From Fibrobacter sp. UWB4 (GTDB taxonomy: Bacteria > Fibrobacterota > Fibrobacteria > Fibrobacterales > Fibrobacteraceae), in the NCBI RefSeq assembly GCF_002210345.1, contig NZ_MWQI01000008.1, positions 1 through 64,000 on the forward strand: a DNA stretch of 64,000 nucleotides. Reading direction: 5' to 3'. The position numbers and the translations under genes were made by a program. A model generated the notes under the pieces. The model saw only the letters and a program-made list of their open reading frames with translations. It had not been told where the DNA came from and searched no databases. Below are positions 18,913 through 28,369 of this stretch, one piece after another (within the stretch, counting starts at the first letter, position 1; each line of letters begins with the position of its first letter).

Positions 18913-18944
18913 AAAAAATGACGGATGAAGATCCGTCATTTTTT
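18913..18944 (+). terminator. Rho-independent terminator of metK
   Basis: AAAAAATGACGGAT-GAAG-ATCCGTCATTTTTT: a 14-base perfect stem with a tetraloop, usable from both sides. Confidence 0.85.
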
Positions 18945-18960
18945 AGTTTGTTTCAAATAC

Positions 18961-18989
18961 AAAAAAAAAGACTGCCGTTAAGCAGTCTT
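18961..18989 (-). terminator. Rho-independent terminator of the atp operon
   Basis: On the minus strand: AAGACTGC-TTAACG-GCAGTCTT followed by a run of T's. It lies about 60 bases past the stop of the last atpK. Confidence 0.85.
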
Positions 18990-19001
18990 CTTTTGTTGTC
19001 T

Positions 19002-19045
19002 AGATCCTTCGACTTCGAGGCTTGCGCCTCTTCGCTCAGGATGAC
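19002..19045. repeat. Dispersed palindrome ending in ATGACA
   Basis: AGATCCTTCGA at the left and TCGCTCAGGATGACA at the right, with an inner GAGGC-TTGC-GCCTC hairpin. It is a longer variant of the family, just after the atp operon. Confidence 0.6.
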
Positions 19046-19050
19046 ACAAG

Positions 19051-19506
19051 CTACGAAACAAGCATCATCGAGAATACCATGACGAACAGTGCGACCGTTT
19101 CGCCGACACCGAGCACCATGAGGTAGTTCACGAGGCCCTTGCCCGTTTCGCCAAGAGCGTTGCAAGCGTCAGCAGCGGACTTACCCACGTACCAAGCGCT
19201 AGCCATCATGCCGATGCCACCGAAGATGCCTACGCCAAGGTAAGCAGCCCAGTTGCCAGGATTTGCCTGCGACTTGTTCAAGATATACATCATCAGGAGC
19301 ATGCCGTAAATCGTCTGCGCAATCGGCGCACCCACGAAGATGAGCAGCGTAAAGAGCGCGTTCTTACCCTTGAGATACGCCTTCTTCCAGGCACCGATGG
19401 CCGCCATGCCGGCAGTCCCGCAGCCCAGCGCAGAACCCACTGCAGCAAGGCCAAGAGCCGCCACCGCACCGAGCTTTGCGAGCGTTAAAAGTTGTGATTG
19501 ATCCAT
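19051..19506 (-). CDS. atpK: V-type ATPase subunit K (membrane rotor ring), paralogue 1
   Basis: 151-residue proteolipid with four transmembrane helices arranged as two hairpins. The ion-carrying Glu is in helix 4 (VLGVGETVALF). Helix 2 reads GAPIAQTIYG. In helix 3, where Enterococcus NtpK has Gln110, this copy has Val (WYVGKSA); the tandem paralogue has Gln. It is the last gene of the V-ATPase operon, 18 bases after the first copy, with an AGAGG ribosome site. Both copies may mix in one ring or replace each other under different conditions. Confidence 0.92.
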   Translation of the reverse strand: MDQSQLLTLAKLGAVAALGLAAVGSALGCGTAGMAAIGAWKKAYLKGKNALFTLLIFVGAPIAQTIYGMLLMMYILNKSQANPGNWAAYLGVGIFGGIGMMASAWYVGKSAADACNALGETGKGLVNYLMVLGVGETVALFVMVFSMMLVS

Positions 19507-19524
19507 AAGTGCAACCTCTTTCGA

Positions 19525-19980
19525 TTAAAGCACCATCATGGAGAACACGAGCACGAACAAAGCGACAGTTTCGACGATACCGAGAACCATCAAGTAGTTC
19601 ACCATGCCCTTGCCGGTTTCACCGAGAGCATCGCAAGCCACAGCAGCAGACTTGCCCTGGTACCAAGCAGAAGCCATCATGCCGAGGCCACCGAAGATAC
19701 CTGCACCGAGGCAGCCGCCCCAGTTCGTAAAGCCCTGTTCAGCAGCCTTGCTCAAGATGAAGTTCATGAGCAACATGCCGTAAATCGTCTGGGAAATCGG
19801 AGCACCGACGAACACGAGAAGCGTGAAGAGAGCGGACTTACCCTGAGCGTAAGCCTTCTTCCACATCGTAATAGCAGACATACCAGCCGTTCCGCAACCA
19901 AGGGCAGAGCCCATAGCCGCAATGCCAAGCGCAGCTGCAGCACCCATTTTAGCGAGAGTCACCATTGTATTCGGTTCCAT
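19525..19980 (-). CDS. atpK: V-type ATPase subunit K (membrane rotor ring), paralogue 2
   Basis: 151 residues, same length and layout as the copy at 19051-19506. It keeps the helix-4 Glu (VLGIVETVALF), Gln and Tyr in helix 2 (APISQTIYG) and Gln in helix 3 (WYQGKSA), i.e. most ligands of the Na+ site in NtpK; the NtpK Thr64 position is Ser here. A GAGGA site precedes the ATG. It is preceded by atpI with about 40 bases between. The ion specificity (H+ or Na+) cannot be settled from these residues alone. Confidence 0.92.
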   Translation of the reverse strand: MEPNTMVTLAKMGAAAALGIAAMGSALGCGTAGMSAITMWKKAYAQGKSALFTLLVFVGAPISQTIYGMLLMNFILSKAAEQGFTNWGGCLGAGIFGGLGMMASAWYQGKSAAVACDALGETGKGMVNYLMVLGIVETVALFVLVFSMMVL

Positions 19981-20019
19981 TATATTATCCTCATTAAGTA
20001 GCGGGATTTAACCCTTGGT

Positions 20020-21951
20020 TTAATTTTTTTGCTTGGCGAAGGGGCTGAACGCAAATCCGCTCCATTCAAGACCAAGTCCATTTGAAAATTCGAGTGTGTT
20101 AAGACGTACGGCATGCACTGCAACACCCATCACGGCAAGTGCAATGTTCAAACCATGAACGCCCAAAAGAACTAGAGCAGCACCAGCAACGCCAACAGCA
20201 GAGCCAAACAGCGGCGAGAGCATTCCATTGAACGCTTCGGCGATGGCGGCACCAGACATACCCACTGCAAAAAGACGGATATAGCTGATGACGTCGGTGA
20301 AGCTATTCACGATGTCAAGCACGAGCATCGGGATGCTGATGAAGTCCTGTTTGAGGCGGCTTGGCGGCACCGTAAAGAGCACGAGAAGCACGACTTCCAC
20401 GATAAACATCGGGATGACGAACTTCGGCATGTCGATTCCAAGCACCATGTTGCATGCAAGGAAGAACATGACCCAAGCGCCCATGAGCCAACCCACCTGC
20501 GCCATGAACGTCGAAGACTTGCGTTTGAGACGCACAACGACATTCCACGCATGAGCAATGCTCAAGTGCACAACGGCAATGCAGAAGCAGAACAACTGAA
20601 TATGCTGCATCTGGGATGCCCCAGCGGCATTCGGCACAAAGCTAGCCGGCAAGAACGTAAACGTTTCGCAGAACTGCTTGTATGCTTCAAAGCGCGTCGG
20701 ATCCGTCGGAGCAGAGCTGCGAATCCAATAGAGCACGTTGCGCACACCTTCCGGTAAAAAGTTATAGTTAGCGATATCGAGGTAGTAGCTCCACCCTGCA
20801 AGTTCCGGAGTAAGTCCAAGGAAGTTCGCATTGATGGCGCCCCAAATGATAGTCGCCCAGCTCATCAAATACACAAAGTGGAATCCGGCACTACTTGCCT
20901 TCGGCATTTTCGAGCGAGCAAACATCGCAAGACCGAGGAACAACAGGCCGTAAGCCATATCGCCCACAATCATCGCAAAGAAAATGCTAAAGAAGCAGAG
21001 GAACACAGAGCTCACGTCAACTTCGTTGTAGCCCGGCGAGATGCCAATGATGTCATAGAGGCACTGCATCGGGCGTGAAAGCTTGTTGTAGCCGAGAAGC
21101 GTCGGGACGCTATCTTCGTCCGTCGGATCTTCAACGCGGATGCCCCAGCCGTTTGCCTTCGCTGCCGCACTGATTTCAGCAACGCGCGGTTCCGGGCAAA
21201 ATCCCTGGAGGGCTGCAAGGCCCTTGTTCTGGAGCATGCTTGCAGAAGCTTCCACGAGATTGTAACGGTCCGTCACTTCCAAGAGGCGGTCTTCGAGATC
21301 GTCCTTCACGGAGGCAAGCTGGGCAAAGCGTTCGTCCACAGCAGAAATCGTCGTGTTTGATTCCTCTTCGATCATTCGATATTCTTCGAGCGACTTGAGA
21401 GGCATGGCGAGTTCCGTAAACGCACCCTTCACAGATGCAGGAGCATCGCCCTTTGTGAACACGGCAATGTACGTGCCATTTTCATCCTTGCCAAAGACAT
21501 GCTTGTAAGCGTTATCGCCTTCGACTTCAAAAGGTTCCTTTGAAAGGTCCACAAGATAAAGGCGAACAAAGATGCCCTTTGCGGCGAGTTCCTTGACCGT
21601 ACGCGGATCGAGATTTCCAAAAGCGTGGAGCTTTTCAAGTTCTTCCTTGGCCTGCTCCAGCTGGATTTCGGCATTTTTCTTGTCCGTAATGAGAGTCTGG
21701 ATCTCTTCGACAAGCGTTACACCGCTTGCACCTTTTTCGGCAGGTGTCACACCCTTGCGAAGCTTATCCGGAACGACTTCCATCGCCTTCTGCACTCGGG
21801 CCACAGCACCCTTTGCACCGTTCACAGATGCACCAGCGGCGTTCTGGAGCGGAGTCAAATGGATAATTTCCATTTCGCGCAGAGCCTTAAGAGTTTCTTC
21901 CTTATGGCTTGCAAGCGTAAGAATGGTCACCTTCTTCATAGGAGTAATCAT
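20020..21951 (-). CDS. atpI: V-type ATPase subunit I (stator, a-subunit homologue)
   Basis: 643 residues. The N-terminal half (about 1-320) is cytoplasmic with long charged helices; the C-terminal half has about seven to eight transmembrane helices, including DVISYIRLFAVGMSGAAIAEAFN with the essential Arg facing the rotor ring. Its ATG overlaps the atpD stop (ATGA), indicating translational coupling. A second in-frame ATG lies four codons downstream. It would hold the peripheral stalk and form the ion half-channels. Confidence 0.93.
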   Translation of the reverse strand: MITPMKKVTILTLASHKEETLKALREMEIIHLTPLQNAAGASVNGAKGAVARVQKAMEVVPDKLRKGVTPAEKGASGVTLVEEIQTLITDKKNAEIQLEQAKEELEKLHAFGNLDPRTVKELAAKGIFVRLYLVDLSKEPFEVEGDNAYKHVFGKDENGTYIAVFTKGDAPASVKGAFTELAMPLKSLEEYRMIEEESNTTISAVDERFAQLASVKDDLEDRLLEVTDRYNLVEASASMLQNKGLAALQGFCPEPRVAEISAAAKANGWGIRVEDPTDEDSVPTLLGYNKLSRPMQCLYDIIGISPGYNEVDVSSVFLCFFSIFFAMIVGDMAYGLLFLGLAMFARSKMPKASSAGFHFVYLMSWATIIWGAINANFLGLTPELAGWSYYLDIANYNFLPEGVRNVLYWIRSSAPTDPTRFEAYKQFCETFTFLPASFVPNAAGASQMQHIQLFCFCIAVVHLSIAHAWNVVVRLKRKSSTFMAQVGWLMGAWVMFFLACNMVLGIDMPKFVIPMFIVEVVLLVLFTVPPSRLKQDFISIPMLVLDIVNSFTDVISYIRLFAVGMSGAAIAEAFNGMLSPLFGSAVGVAGAALVLLGVHGLNIALAVMGVAVHAVRLNTLEFSNGLGLEWSGFAFSPFAKQKN

Positions 21952-22580
21952 GCGGCAACCTCCTTACTCTGGGCGTCAAGTGCAAGCGCCTTAGCCGTAG
22001 CCTTGCCCTTTGCAAGCTTACTACGGGCCACACCGCTTGTCTGCTGGTCACCCAAGAAGATATTGATTTTGCGGATGTTATCCTTAGACTCGGGAATTTT
22101 CACCTTTTCGAACAGGTTCACACGCTGGCTCGTAGTACGCAGTTCCTTCGAAAGGAGTTCGTACTGCTTTTCGAGCACACGGCGTTCCAGGCGCAAGGAA
22201 ATCAAACCTTGCAAGCTGCGGATACCATCGTCGAGCCACACCGGAGTCGTAAAGAAGTCCGGAATGTTCACGTTGAATTCCACACCGCTAAACGTCGGAA
22301 TTTTCACGCCGGCAATGTTACCCTCGCCCTGTTCGACACTCTTCACCGAGAGATAGTTTTTCCACTCAATGGGATCGGCAAAAAGCGAAATCCACGAAGC
22401 CATACTCTTGCGGAGCTTATCCTCTTCTTCGCGTTTCGCCATCACCTTCTCCTGGAGCGTACGCATTTCCATCTGCAACTGCTGCTTTTTCAAAAGCAAC
22501 GTCGGCAGATAGCGCTGGAAGCGCTTCAGTGCGTCACGTTCCGCCTTGAGGGCGTTTTTAGTTAACTTGACCTTAGCCAT
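21948..22580 (-). CDS. atpD: V-type ATPase subunit D (central stalk)
   Basis: 210 residues starting at the ATG at 22580, two bases after the atpB stop. It is almost entirely helical with two long heptad stretches (about 1-70 and 120-185) and begins VKLTKNALKAERDALKRFQRYLPTLLLKK, close to the canonical D-subunit start. It forms the coiled-coil rotor shaft inside the A3B3 head. Confidence 0.92.
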   Translation of the reverse strand: MAKVKLTKNALKAERDALKRFQRYLPTLLLKKQQLQMEMRTLQEKVMAKREEEDKLRKSMASWISLFADPIEWKNYLSVKSVEQGEGNIAGVKIPTFSGVEFNVNIPDFFTTPVWLDDGIRSLQGLISLRLERRVLEKQYELLSKELRTTSQRVNLFEKVKIPESKDNIRKINIFLGDQQTSGVARSKLAKGKATAKALALDAQSKEVAA

Positions 22581-22582
22581 AA

Positions 22583-23884
22583 TTACCACTTCTTCGGCCA
22601 GTACTGATTGATCATCTTGGTGGGGATACCGGTTTCTTCAGGAGTGAAGCAATCGGCGAGGATTTCCCATCCGAGATCCAAAGCCTTTTCAAGAGGGATG
22701 TTCACAGAAAGGTCCATCATTTCCTTTTCGAAGCGTACGCCGTACTTCAACAGCTTCTGGTCCCAGTTGCTCATGTTGAAGCCCATGGATTGCTTTTCCA
22801 AGGTTTCCTTGTAGCTTGCGTACAGCTGAATCATGGTGTTCATGATGGTACGGTGGTCGCTACGGGTCTTGCCGTTCACCTGCTGCTTCAAGCGGCTCAA
22901 AGAACCGAACGGTTCGATACGGCCCTTGCGCAAGTAGAACTGACCTTCGGTAATGTAACCCGTGTTGTCCGGAACCGGGTGCGTCACGTCGTCGCCCGGC
23001 ATGGTGGTCACAGCCAAAATCGTGATAGAACCAGCATCGCTAAAGTCCACAGCCTTTTCGTAGCGGCTTGCGAGCTGAGAGTAAAGGTCGCCTGGATAAC
23101 CACGGTTCGACGGAATCTGTTCCATCGTAATAGCGATTTCCTTCATGGCGTCGGCAAAGTTCGTCATGTCCGTGAGGAGCACGAGCACGTTCTTGCCTTC
23201 GGTTGCAAACTTTTCAGCAACAGCGAGGGATGCATCCGGAACGAGCAAGCATTCCACAATCGGGTCAGATGCGGTATGCATGAACATCACCGTGCGGGAA
23301 AGAGCACCATTCTTTTCGAGGTAATCCTTGAGGTAGAGGTAGTCATCGTGCTTGAGGCCCATGCCGCCGAGGATAATCACGTCAACTTCGGCCTGCAAGG
23401 CGATACGTGCCAAAAGTTCGTTATACGGTTCACCAGCAATCGAGAAAATCGGGAGCTTCTGCGAAACGACAAGCGTGTTGAACACGTCAATCATCGGGAT
23501 ACCCGTACGCACCATCGTCTTCGGGATGATACGCTTAGCAGGGTTCACAGAGGGGCCGCCAATCGTGATGCGTTCGCCATCGACTTCCGGGCCGTTGTCA
23601 CGCGGCTTGCCAGCACCGTTAAACACGCGGCCAAGCAAAGCATCGCTGTACGGGACCTTCATCGGTTCACCGAGGAATCGCACTTCGGAGTCCGTAGAAA
23701 TACCACGAGCACCTGCAAAGACCTGCAAGTCCACGAGGTCACCGTCAATGCGGATCACACGGGCAAGAGAAGTACCGAAAGAGCTCGTTACCTGAGCCAG
23801 TTCCTGGTTTGCAACGCCTTCGGCTCTCAAAGTAATCACAGAACCGGCAATGCGTTCAATACGATGGTAAGCAACATTATGCAT
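22583..23884 (-). CDS. atpB: V-type ATPase subunit B (non-catalytic head subunit)
   Basis: 433 residues. It has the nucleotide-binding fold of ATPase head subunits but no Walker A: where A has GPFGAGKT this has [12 protein letters not shown] (about 150-160). Other family stretches: [21 protein letters not shown] and [23 protein letters not shown]. It overlaps the end of atpA by eight bases. It alternates with A subunits in the A3B3 hexamer. Confidence 0.94.
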   Translation of the reverse strand: MHNVAYHRIERIAGSVITLRAEGVANQELAQVTSSFGTSLARVIRIDGDLVDLQVFAGARGISTDSEVRFLGEPMKVPYSDALLGRVFNGAGKPRDNGPEVDGERITIGGPSVNPAKRIIPKTMVRTGIPMIDVFNTLVVSQKLPIFSIAGEPYNELLARIALQAEVDVIILGGMGLKHDDYLYLKDYLEKNGALSRTVMFMHTASDPIVECLLVPDASLAVAEKFATEGKNVLVLLTDMTNFADAMKEIAITMEQIPSNRGYPGDLYSQLASRYEKAVDFSDAGSITILAVTTMPGDDVTHPVPDNTGYITEGQFYLRKGRIEPFGSLSRLKQQVNGKTRSDHRTIMNTMIQLYASYKETLEKQSMGFNMSNWDQKLLKYGVRFEKEMMDLSVNIPLEKALDLGWEILADCFTPEETGIPTKMINQYWPKKW

Positions 23885-25634
23885 TAGCAGAAACCTCCTT
23901 TACGGAAGCAAAAATACTGGATTCGAGATCCTTGAATTCCTGAGAGTCAAATGCCACGCGGTTCCAGTCCTTGGTTGCCTGCGTGAGCTTGAGGAAGAAC
24001 GTACGGGCGACATCCTTTTCGGTAAACGTCATCGGCGTCATGAGGATGGTGTAAATCTTGTCGAACACGTACTTCTGGCGTTCTGCAGAGCAAGCGGCGT
24101 CGATTTCGTTATAGGCGTCCTGCTGCAGATAAACGGCATCAAGATATTCAGATTTCAGATAAACAATGAAGTCTTCGATCGAAGTACCTTCTTCGCCCAC
24201 AACCTTCATCATGTTGTTCACGTCCACGCCATTAGCGAGGATAGAACGGGCCTGAGCGACCTTCTTGGAATCGATGATACCTTCGTACTTGGACCAGGAA
24301 TCCAACGGATGGATTGCCGGGAAGCGGCGCTGGTCAGAACGTTCACGGGAAAGCCCGAGGAATGCGCCCACCACCTTGAGGGTTGCCTGGGTCACCGGTT
24401 CTTCGAAGTTACCACCTGCCGGAGACACGGAACCGCAAATCGTCACGGAACCGGTCGAACCGTCCTTGAGGCGGACAACGCCACCGCGTTCGTAGAAGGA
24501 TGCAATCACCGATTCGAGGTAAGCCGGGAATGCTTCTTCGCCCGGAATTTCTTCCAAACGGCCACTCATTTCACGGAGAGCCTGAGCCCAACGGGAAGTG
24601 GAGTCAGCGAGGAGGAGCACGTTGAGGCCCATCTGGCGATAGTATTCAGCGAGCGTCACGCCGGTATAAACGGAAGCTTCACGAGCAGCCACCGGCATCG
24701 AAGACGTGTTACAAATGATAAGCGTACGTTCCATCAAGGACTTGCCCGTACGCGGGTCAATCAATTCCGGGAATTCGCGAAGGGTTTCCACCACTTCACC
24801 TGCACGTTCACCGCAAGCGGCCAAAATCACGATGTCCACGTCGGCATAACGGCTCATGAGCTGCTGGAGCACGGTCTTACCGGCACCGAATGGACCCGGC
24901 GTACAGAACGTACCGCCCTGCATCACAGGGAAGAACGTATCGATAATGCGCTGCTGCATGGTAAGCGGCTTGGAGGGGCGCAAGCGTTCTTCATAAGCCT
25001 TGATAGGCATCTTCACCGGCCAGGTCTGCACCATCGTCACGTCAACAGATTCGCCGTGATCGTTCTTGAGCTTTGCGACAACATCTTCGACAACGCGGTC
25101 ACCGGCAGTCGTGATGTAATCCACAGTCCACTTGCCGAGGAGCTTGAACGGCACCATGATGCGGTGCGAGAAAACACCTTCCGGAACCGTACCGAGCGTA
25201 TCACCAGCGACAACAACATCGCCAGCCTTAGCGACCGGAGTAAAAGCCCACTTCTTGTCACGCGGGAGAGCCTTCAGGTACTTACCGCGCTGGAGGAAGA
25301 AGCCGCATTCGTCAGCGAGCTTCGGCAGCGGGTTCTGAAGACCATCAAAAACTTGAGTAAGGAGACCCGGACCAAGTTCAACAGAAAGAAGTTCACCCGT
25401 AAATTCGACTTCGTCGCCAGCCTTGAGGCCAGTCGTATCTTCGAACACCTGGAGTTCAGCGTAATCACCACGGATACGAATCACTTCGCTCTTAAGGGGG
25501 ATGATTTCTGTCTTACCTGCTTCGTTCTTCGAAATGAGCTTTGCATAAGCCACTTCGTTCTGGGAAACGGCGCTTTCAAACTTGACACGAATCAGGTTTC
25601 CGTTCACGCCGGTTATTTTTCCGATACTAGCCAT
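23877..25634 (-). CDS. atpA: V-type ATPase subunit A (catalytic)
   Basis: 585 residues from the ATG at 25634, with GGAGG ten bases upstream; a start seven codons earlier overlaps the previous gene and is less likely. Walker [13 protein letters not shown] (about 230-241), the long 'non-homologous' insert before it, and the Walker B region [20 protein letters not shown]. It hydrolyses or makes ATP in the head. The length is normal for bacterial V/A-type A subunits. Confidence 0.95.
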   Translation of the reverse strand: MASIGKITGVNGNLIRVKFESAVSQNEVAYAKLISKNEAGKTEIIPLKSEVIRIRGDYAELQVFEDTTGLKAGDEVEFTGELLSVELGPGLLTQVFDGLQNPLPKLADECGFFLQRGKYLKALPRDKKWAFTPVAKAGDVVVAGDTLGTVPEGVFSHRIMVPFKLLGKWTVDYITTAGDRVVEDVVAKLKNDHGESVDVTMVQTWPVKMPIKAYEERLRPSKPLTMQQRIIDTFFPVMQGGTFCTPGPFGAGKTVLQQLMSRYADVDIVILAACGERAGEVVETLREFPELIDPRTGKSLMERTLIICNTSSMPVAAREASVYTGVTLAEYYRQMGLNVLLLADSTSRWAQALREMSGRLEEIPGEEAFPAYLESVIASFYERGGVVRLKDGSTGSVTICGSVSPAGGNFEEPVTQATLKVVGAFLGLSRERSDQRRFPAIHPLDSWSKYEGIIDSKKVAQARSILANGVDVNNMMKVVGEEGTSIEDFIVYLKSEYLDAVYLQQDAYNEIDAACSAERQKYVFDKIYTILMTPMTFTEKDVARTFFLKLTQATKDWNRVAFDSQEFKDLESSIFASVKEVSANA

Positions 25635-25651
25635 TGAAAATGGACCTCCAC

Positions 25652-26188
25652 TCATTCCTGCCTGTATGCAGGATCGTTTTCATTAATAATATTGATGACG
25701 GCCTTGTCGCCTGCGATATCGTTCAAGCGAGCCCAACGCTCGCAGATTCTAAGCTTAATCGCATAGGCGTAGACGTGCTTGATGGTCCCCTCGCCTACAC
25801 CGGCAAGGCTATCCACAAGCCAAAAACGGGCGCGGTCGATATCCTGTTCCTTTTCAAGCGGATTTGACTTCATGAACGCGTCCTGGATCATCTTCGCAAA
25901 GGTGACGTCATAACCAGAGAATGAACGTTCCGCAAAACGCACTTCAGGGCCCCACGCCTGGGCGCGGAGCCTTCCTGAAACATTTCTCATCTGGGTTTCG
26001 CGGGACTGGTATTCCCTAACAAATTCATCATCGCTCTCTTCGCCCGCTAAGAGGGCGTCGAGCGCTTCGAGTTCTGGGGCATCCAGCACACCTTCGCAAC
26101 GGCCACGGAACTCGGCCATGCTAAGGGGCGGAACGTCGCCCAGTTCTAGCATCGGAAGCGATGCCATCAAATATGCTGGACTGCTCAT
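25652..26188 (-). CDS. DUF2764 family protein of the V-ATPase operon
   Basis: 178 residues, mostly helical and charged, beginning SSPAYLMASLPMLELGDVPPLS, typical of DUF2764. In Chlamydia, spirochaetes and Bacteroidetes a gene of this type sits at the same place, between subunits E and A. No recognisable C or F subunit gene is in this operon, so this protein may replace subunit C, joining the central stalk to the ring; that is inference from gene order. Confidence 0.8.
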   Translation of the reverse strand: MSSPAYLMASLPMLELGDVPPLSMAEFRGRCEGVLDAPELEALDALLAGEESDDEFVREYQSRETQMRNVSGRLRAQAWGPEVRFAERSFSGYDVTFAKMIQDAFMKSNPLEKEQDIDRARFWLVDSLAGVGEGTIKHVYAYAIKLRICERWARLNDIAGDKAVINIINENDPAYRQE

Positions 26189-26197
26189 TGGACCGCC

Positions 26198-26800
26198 TTA
26201 TTTGCCCTGGGCGGCCTTGTTTACAATCTTTGCAAGTTGCGGTCTGAGCAAGGCAGAAAGAGATTCCGCCATTGCCTGTTCTGTAAATTCGTGGCTGACC
26301 TTGCCGCCATCGAGCTTCACGCGGAAGCCAAACTTGACGCCCTTGTCGCTTTCGACCTTGACGCCAGCCTTGAGCTGCTTTGCAAACTCGCCCATCACGA
26401 AGCTCGTGAGGGCCTTGGCATCGGCTTCGGAGAAGTTGATTTCGATGTCGGAGGTATAGCTCTTTGCAACTGTGAGGAGCATGTTCTTCACGGTCGATTC
26501 ATCGAGAGACTTGTCAATCTGGAGGCTGAGAAGATCAAGAATCATCTTTTCGAGGTTCTTGCCCACCGAGAGGAGCAAATCGCGAGCAGACTGTTCCAAT
26601 GTGCGTTCGCTGCGTTCTGTAAATGCTTGAGCTTCCTTGTCGGCGTTTTCGAGTTTTGCTTTGGCTTCGTCTTCGGCTGCCCTGACAATTTCGGCCGCCT
26701 TGTCCTTTGCCTTAGAAATAATATCTGCTGCTGCGAGTTCTGCCTTTTCGACAGCATCCTTCTGGATGCGTTCCATAAGGGCTTGCAAATCTTCTGCCAT
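26198..26800 (-). CDS. atpE: V-type ATPase subunit E (peripheral stalk)
   Basis: 200 residues. The N-terminal 85 are a long Ala/Glu/Lys helix (ISKAKDKAAEIVRAAEDEAKAKLENADKEAQ region) that would form the peripheral stalk coiled coil; the C-terminal half is a mixed domain. GGAG lies eight bases before the ATG. It is the first gene of the operon. A partner subunit G/H is not visible within it. Confidence 0.9.
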   Translation of the reverse strand: MAEDLQALMERIQKDAVEKAELAAADIISKAKDKAAEIVRAAEDEAKAKLENADKEAQAFTERSERTLEQSARDLLLSVGKNLEKMILDLLSLQIDKSLDESTVKNMLLTVAKSYTSDIEINFSEADAKALTSFVMGEFAKQLKAGVKVESDKGVKFGFRVKLDGGKVSHEFTEQAMAESLSALLRPQLAKIVNKAAQGK

Positions 26801-27053
26801 TTAAATCTCCAAATTGAACCAAAACACCCCTTGGTAGGGCATTTTTATTAAACACAGAAAAGAATATACTAGGAAAATTTGGAAAAAGACAAGAAAATCG
26901 ACAAAAATTTGCGAAAATATTGTTTACTTACACAAATGGAGGATAAAAAGACCAAAAGGAGCGACAAAAGGTGGAAAACCGCGACAGAAAATGGAAAGCG
27001 CTTTACAAAATTGGGAGAAAAATGCGTATCTTATAAGCGACAAAGGTTTTTCC
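26801..27053. other. Divergent intergenic region atpE / membrane protein
   Basis: AT-rich. The atp operon promoter is probably near 26861-26868 (minus strand TATATTCT, about 65 bases upstream of atpE). Many short A-rich direct repeats (GACAAAA, GACAAGAAAA) lie on the right side. I cannot assign a clear promoter to the rightward gene. Confidence 0.35.
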
Positions 27054-27638
27054 ATGCGCAAAGAAAAAAGCGAAGCAGAAAAGATTCAAGAGGCCAAGGA
27101 ATGCTGTGAAAAGTTCAATAAGAACCCAGCAGGACCTCTCTTTTTATCCGTCATCTACATCATCGTAATTGCCATTTTTATTAGGCCCGTATGGAACCAC
27201 ATATACATCGATTTCAATTTGATTAAAGTTGTGGACGCATACATTTCCGGCATAATCGTATTATCCGCCATGACCCTATTATATATGCAATGTTCCAATT
27301 TTTTCAAAGGAACTGAAGATAAACCCAATAAGGGAAAACTGCGCATTACAGGCGTAATCTTACTCTGCGCCGGAATTCTGGCAGCACTCATTTCGGGGTA
27401 CACAACAGATAAATACGGCTGGATAGAAGACGAAGCCATAGCTAGTCTTAACGGAAACTTGTTAAACTATGCACTAATAAAATGCACAGGAGTAGACATC
27501 GACAGACACAACGGCAACACGTATTACGGGACAGCCAAACTCTCAGACGGAACAACGAGACCTACTGTCGTATACTACATGCGAGGTGCGTATCGCAGAC
27601 ACGGTGTTGAATATAGGATCGTAGCAAAGTTCATGTAA
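27054..27638 (+). CDS. Hypothetical membrane protein
   Basis: 194 residues from the ATG at 27054. A charged N-terminus (about 1-25) is followed by three hydrophobic helices (about 32-50, 60-80 and 100-118) and a soluble C-terminal domain of about 75 residues with several Tyr and Arg. I recognise no family. Its AT-richness and codon use differ from the neighbouring atp and aspS genes, which is common for low-expression or recently gained genes. Confidence 0.55.
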   Translation: MRKEKSEAEKIQEAKECCEKFNKNPAGPLFLSVIYIIVIAIFIRPVWNHIYIDFNLIKVVDAYISGIIVLSAMTLLYMQCSNFFKGTEDKPNKGKLRITGVILLCAGILAALISGYTTDKYGWIEDEAIASLNGNLLNYALIKCTGVDIDRHNGNTYYGTAKLSDGTTRPTVVYYMRGAYRRHGVEYRIVAKFM

Positions 27639-27646
27639 AGCAAAAC

Positions 27647-28225
27647 TCAAACGTTATTCAATATCCAATATATTATTTGATGGTTCTTTTTCAACCGACG
27701 ATATTTGTCAGCGAGTTGCCAGATTCGATCTCTGTATTCAGGTTTCATTTTTTCATACGGGATGTTTTCATCTATGAAAATAATGAGGTCTAAAAAATTT
27801 CTGCAGAAAAAGAATGCTATCGAACGTCGATAGGGTATATTGTCTGGACTAAGATCATAATCTCCCCCATAAGGGTAAGGATTGTCCTGACGTAGGAATG
27901 CAAACATATAGTAAAAAGGAAATACGCCGCGGACTTGAAGAATTTCATAATTCCATGGCGTAAACTTACGTCTTTTCGATGGACTTAGCGCAGGCCCAAA
28001 CATCAACTGCCATCGGATTCCATCCTTCGTGACAACATAAATAGAACAGGCGGAAAAAAATATGAAGGTCATGCATGCAAGAGCAGCAAAGGGAAGAAAC
28101 CAGTGAAACTGGAACATTTCTACTATATTAAGGACTGCGCTAAAAAAGTAAAAACCATAAAGAAAGGCCGCCCCATGAAACAGCCTCAACCCAAGACGTA
28201 AGCTCAAAACGACATGTTTTTCCAT
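27647..28225 (-). CDS. Hypothetical membrane protein
   Basis: 192 residues from the ATG at 28225 (the frame extends 13 codons further). Two transmembrane helices (about 15-40 and 50-75), then a basic, aromatic-rich cytoplasmic part of about 115 residues. No known motif is seen. It converges on the previous gene with only eight bases between stop codons and has a similar AT-rich character. Confidence 0.55.
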   Translation of the reverse strand: MEKHVVLSLRLGLRLFHGAAFLYGFYFFSAVLNIVEMFQFHWFLPFAALACMTFIFFSACSIYVVTKDGIRWQLMFGPALSPSKRRKFTPWNYEILQVRGVFPFYYMFAFLRQDNPYPYGGDYDLSPDNIPYRRSIAFFFCRNFLDLIIFIDENIPYEKMKPEYRDRIWQLADKYRRLKKNHQIIYWILNNV

Positions 28226-28292
28226 AATACAACCCAATGTGGGTATATAGAAATATATAGTCAATCAATCAGGAAATCAAAAAGGCTTTTTC

Positions 28293-28322
28293 TAGTAACC
28301 ACTAACTAATAACTAGGAACTA
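28293..28322. repeat. Heptad repeat array (AGTAACT type)
   Basis: Units AGTAACC, ACTAACT, AATAACT, AGGAACT in 7-base register, ending immediately before the aspS promoter box, as at hisS. Confidence 0.65.
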
Positions 28323-28328
28323 TTTTTT

Positions 28329-28338
28329 CTATATTTTG
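28329..28338 (+). promoter_or_regulatory. Predicted aspS -10 box
   Basis: CTATATTTTG, matching the TAnnTTTG pattern, 31 bases before the aspS ATG. I see no good -35 hexamer; the heptad array ends six bases upstream. Confidence 0.45.
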
Positions 28339-28369
28339 CCCCGAAAAAATTATCTTCAAGGATACAACC

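Larger units (their letters stand above)
18692..19050. other. Intergenic region metK / atpK
   Basis: 360 bases between convergent genes. From left to right: 3'-flank repeat, CGCCTCGCTCTCG box (18730-18742), nested hairpins, second 3'-flank repeat (18862-18881), metK-side terminator, atp-side terminator, and a palindrome of the ATGACA family (19002-19045). No coding potential is seen. Confidence 0.6.
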
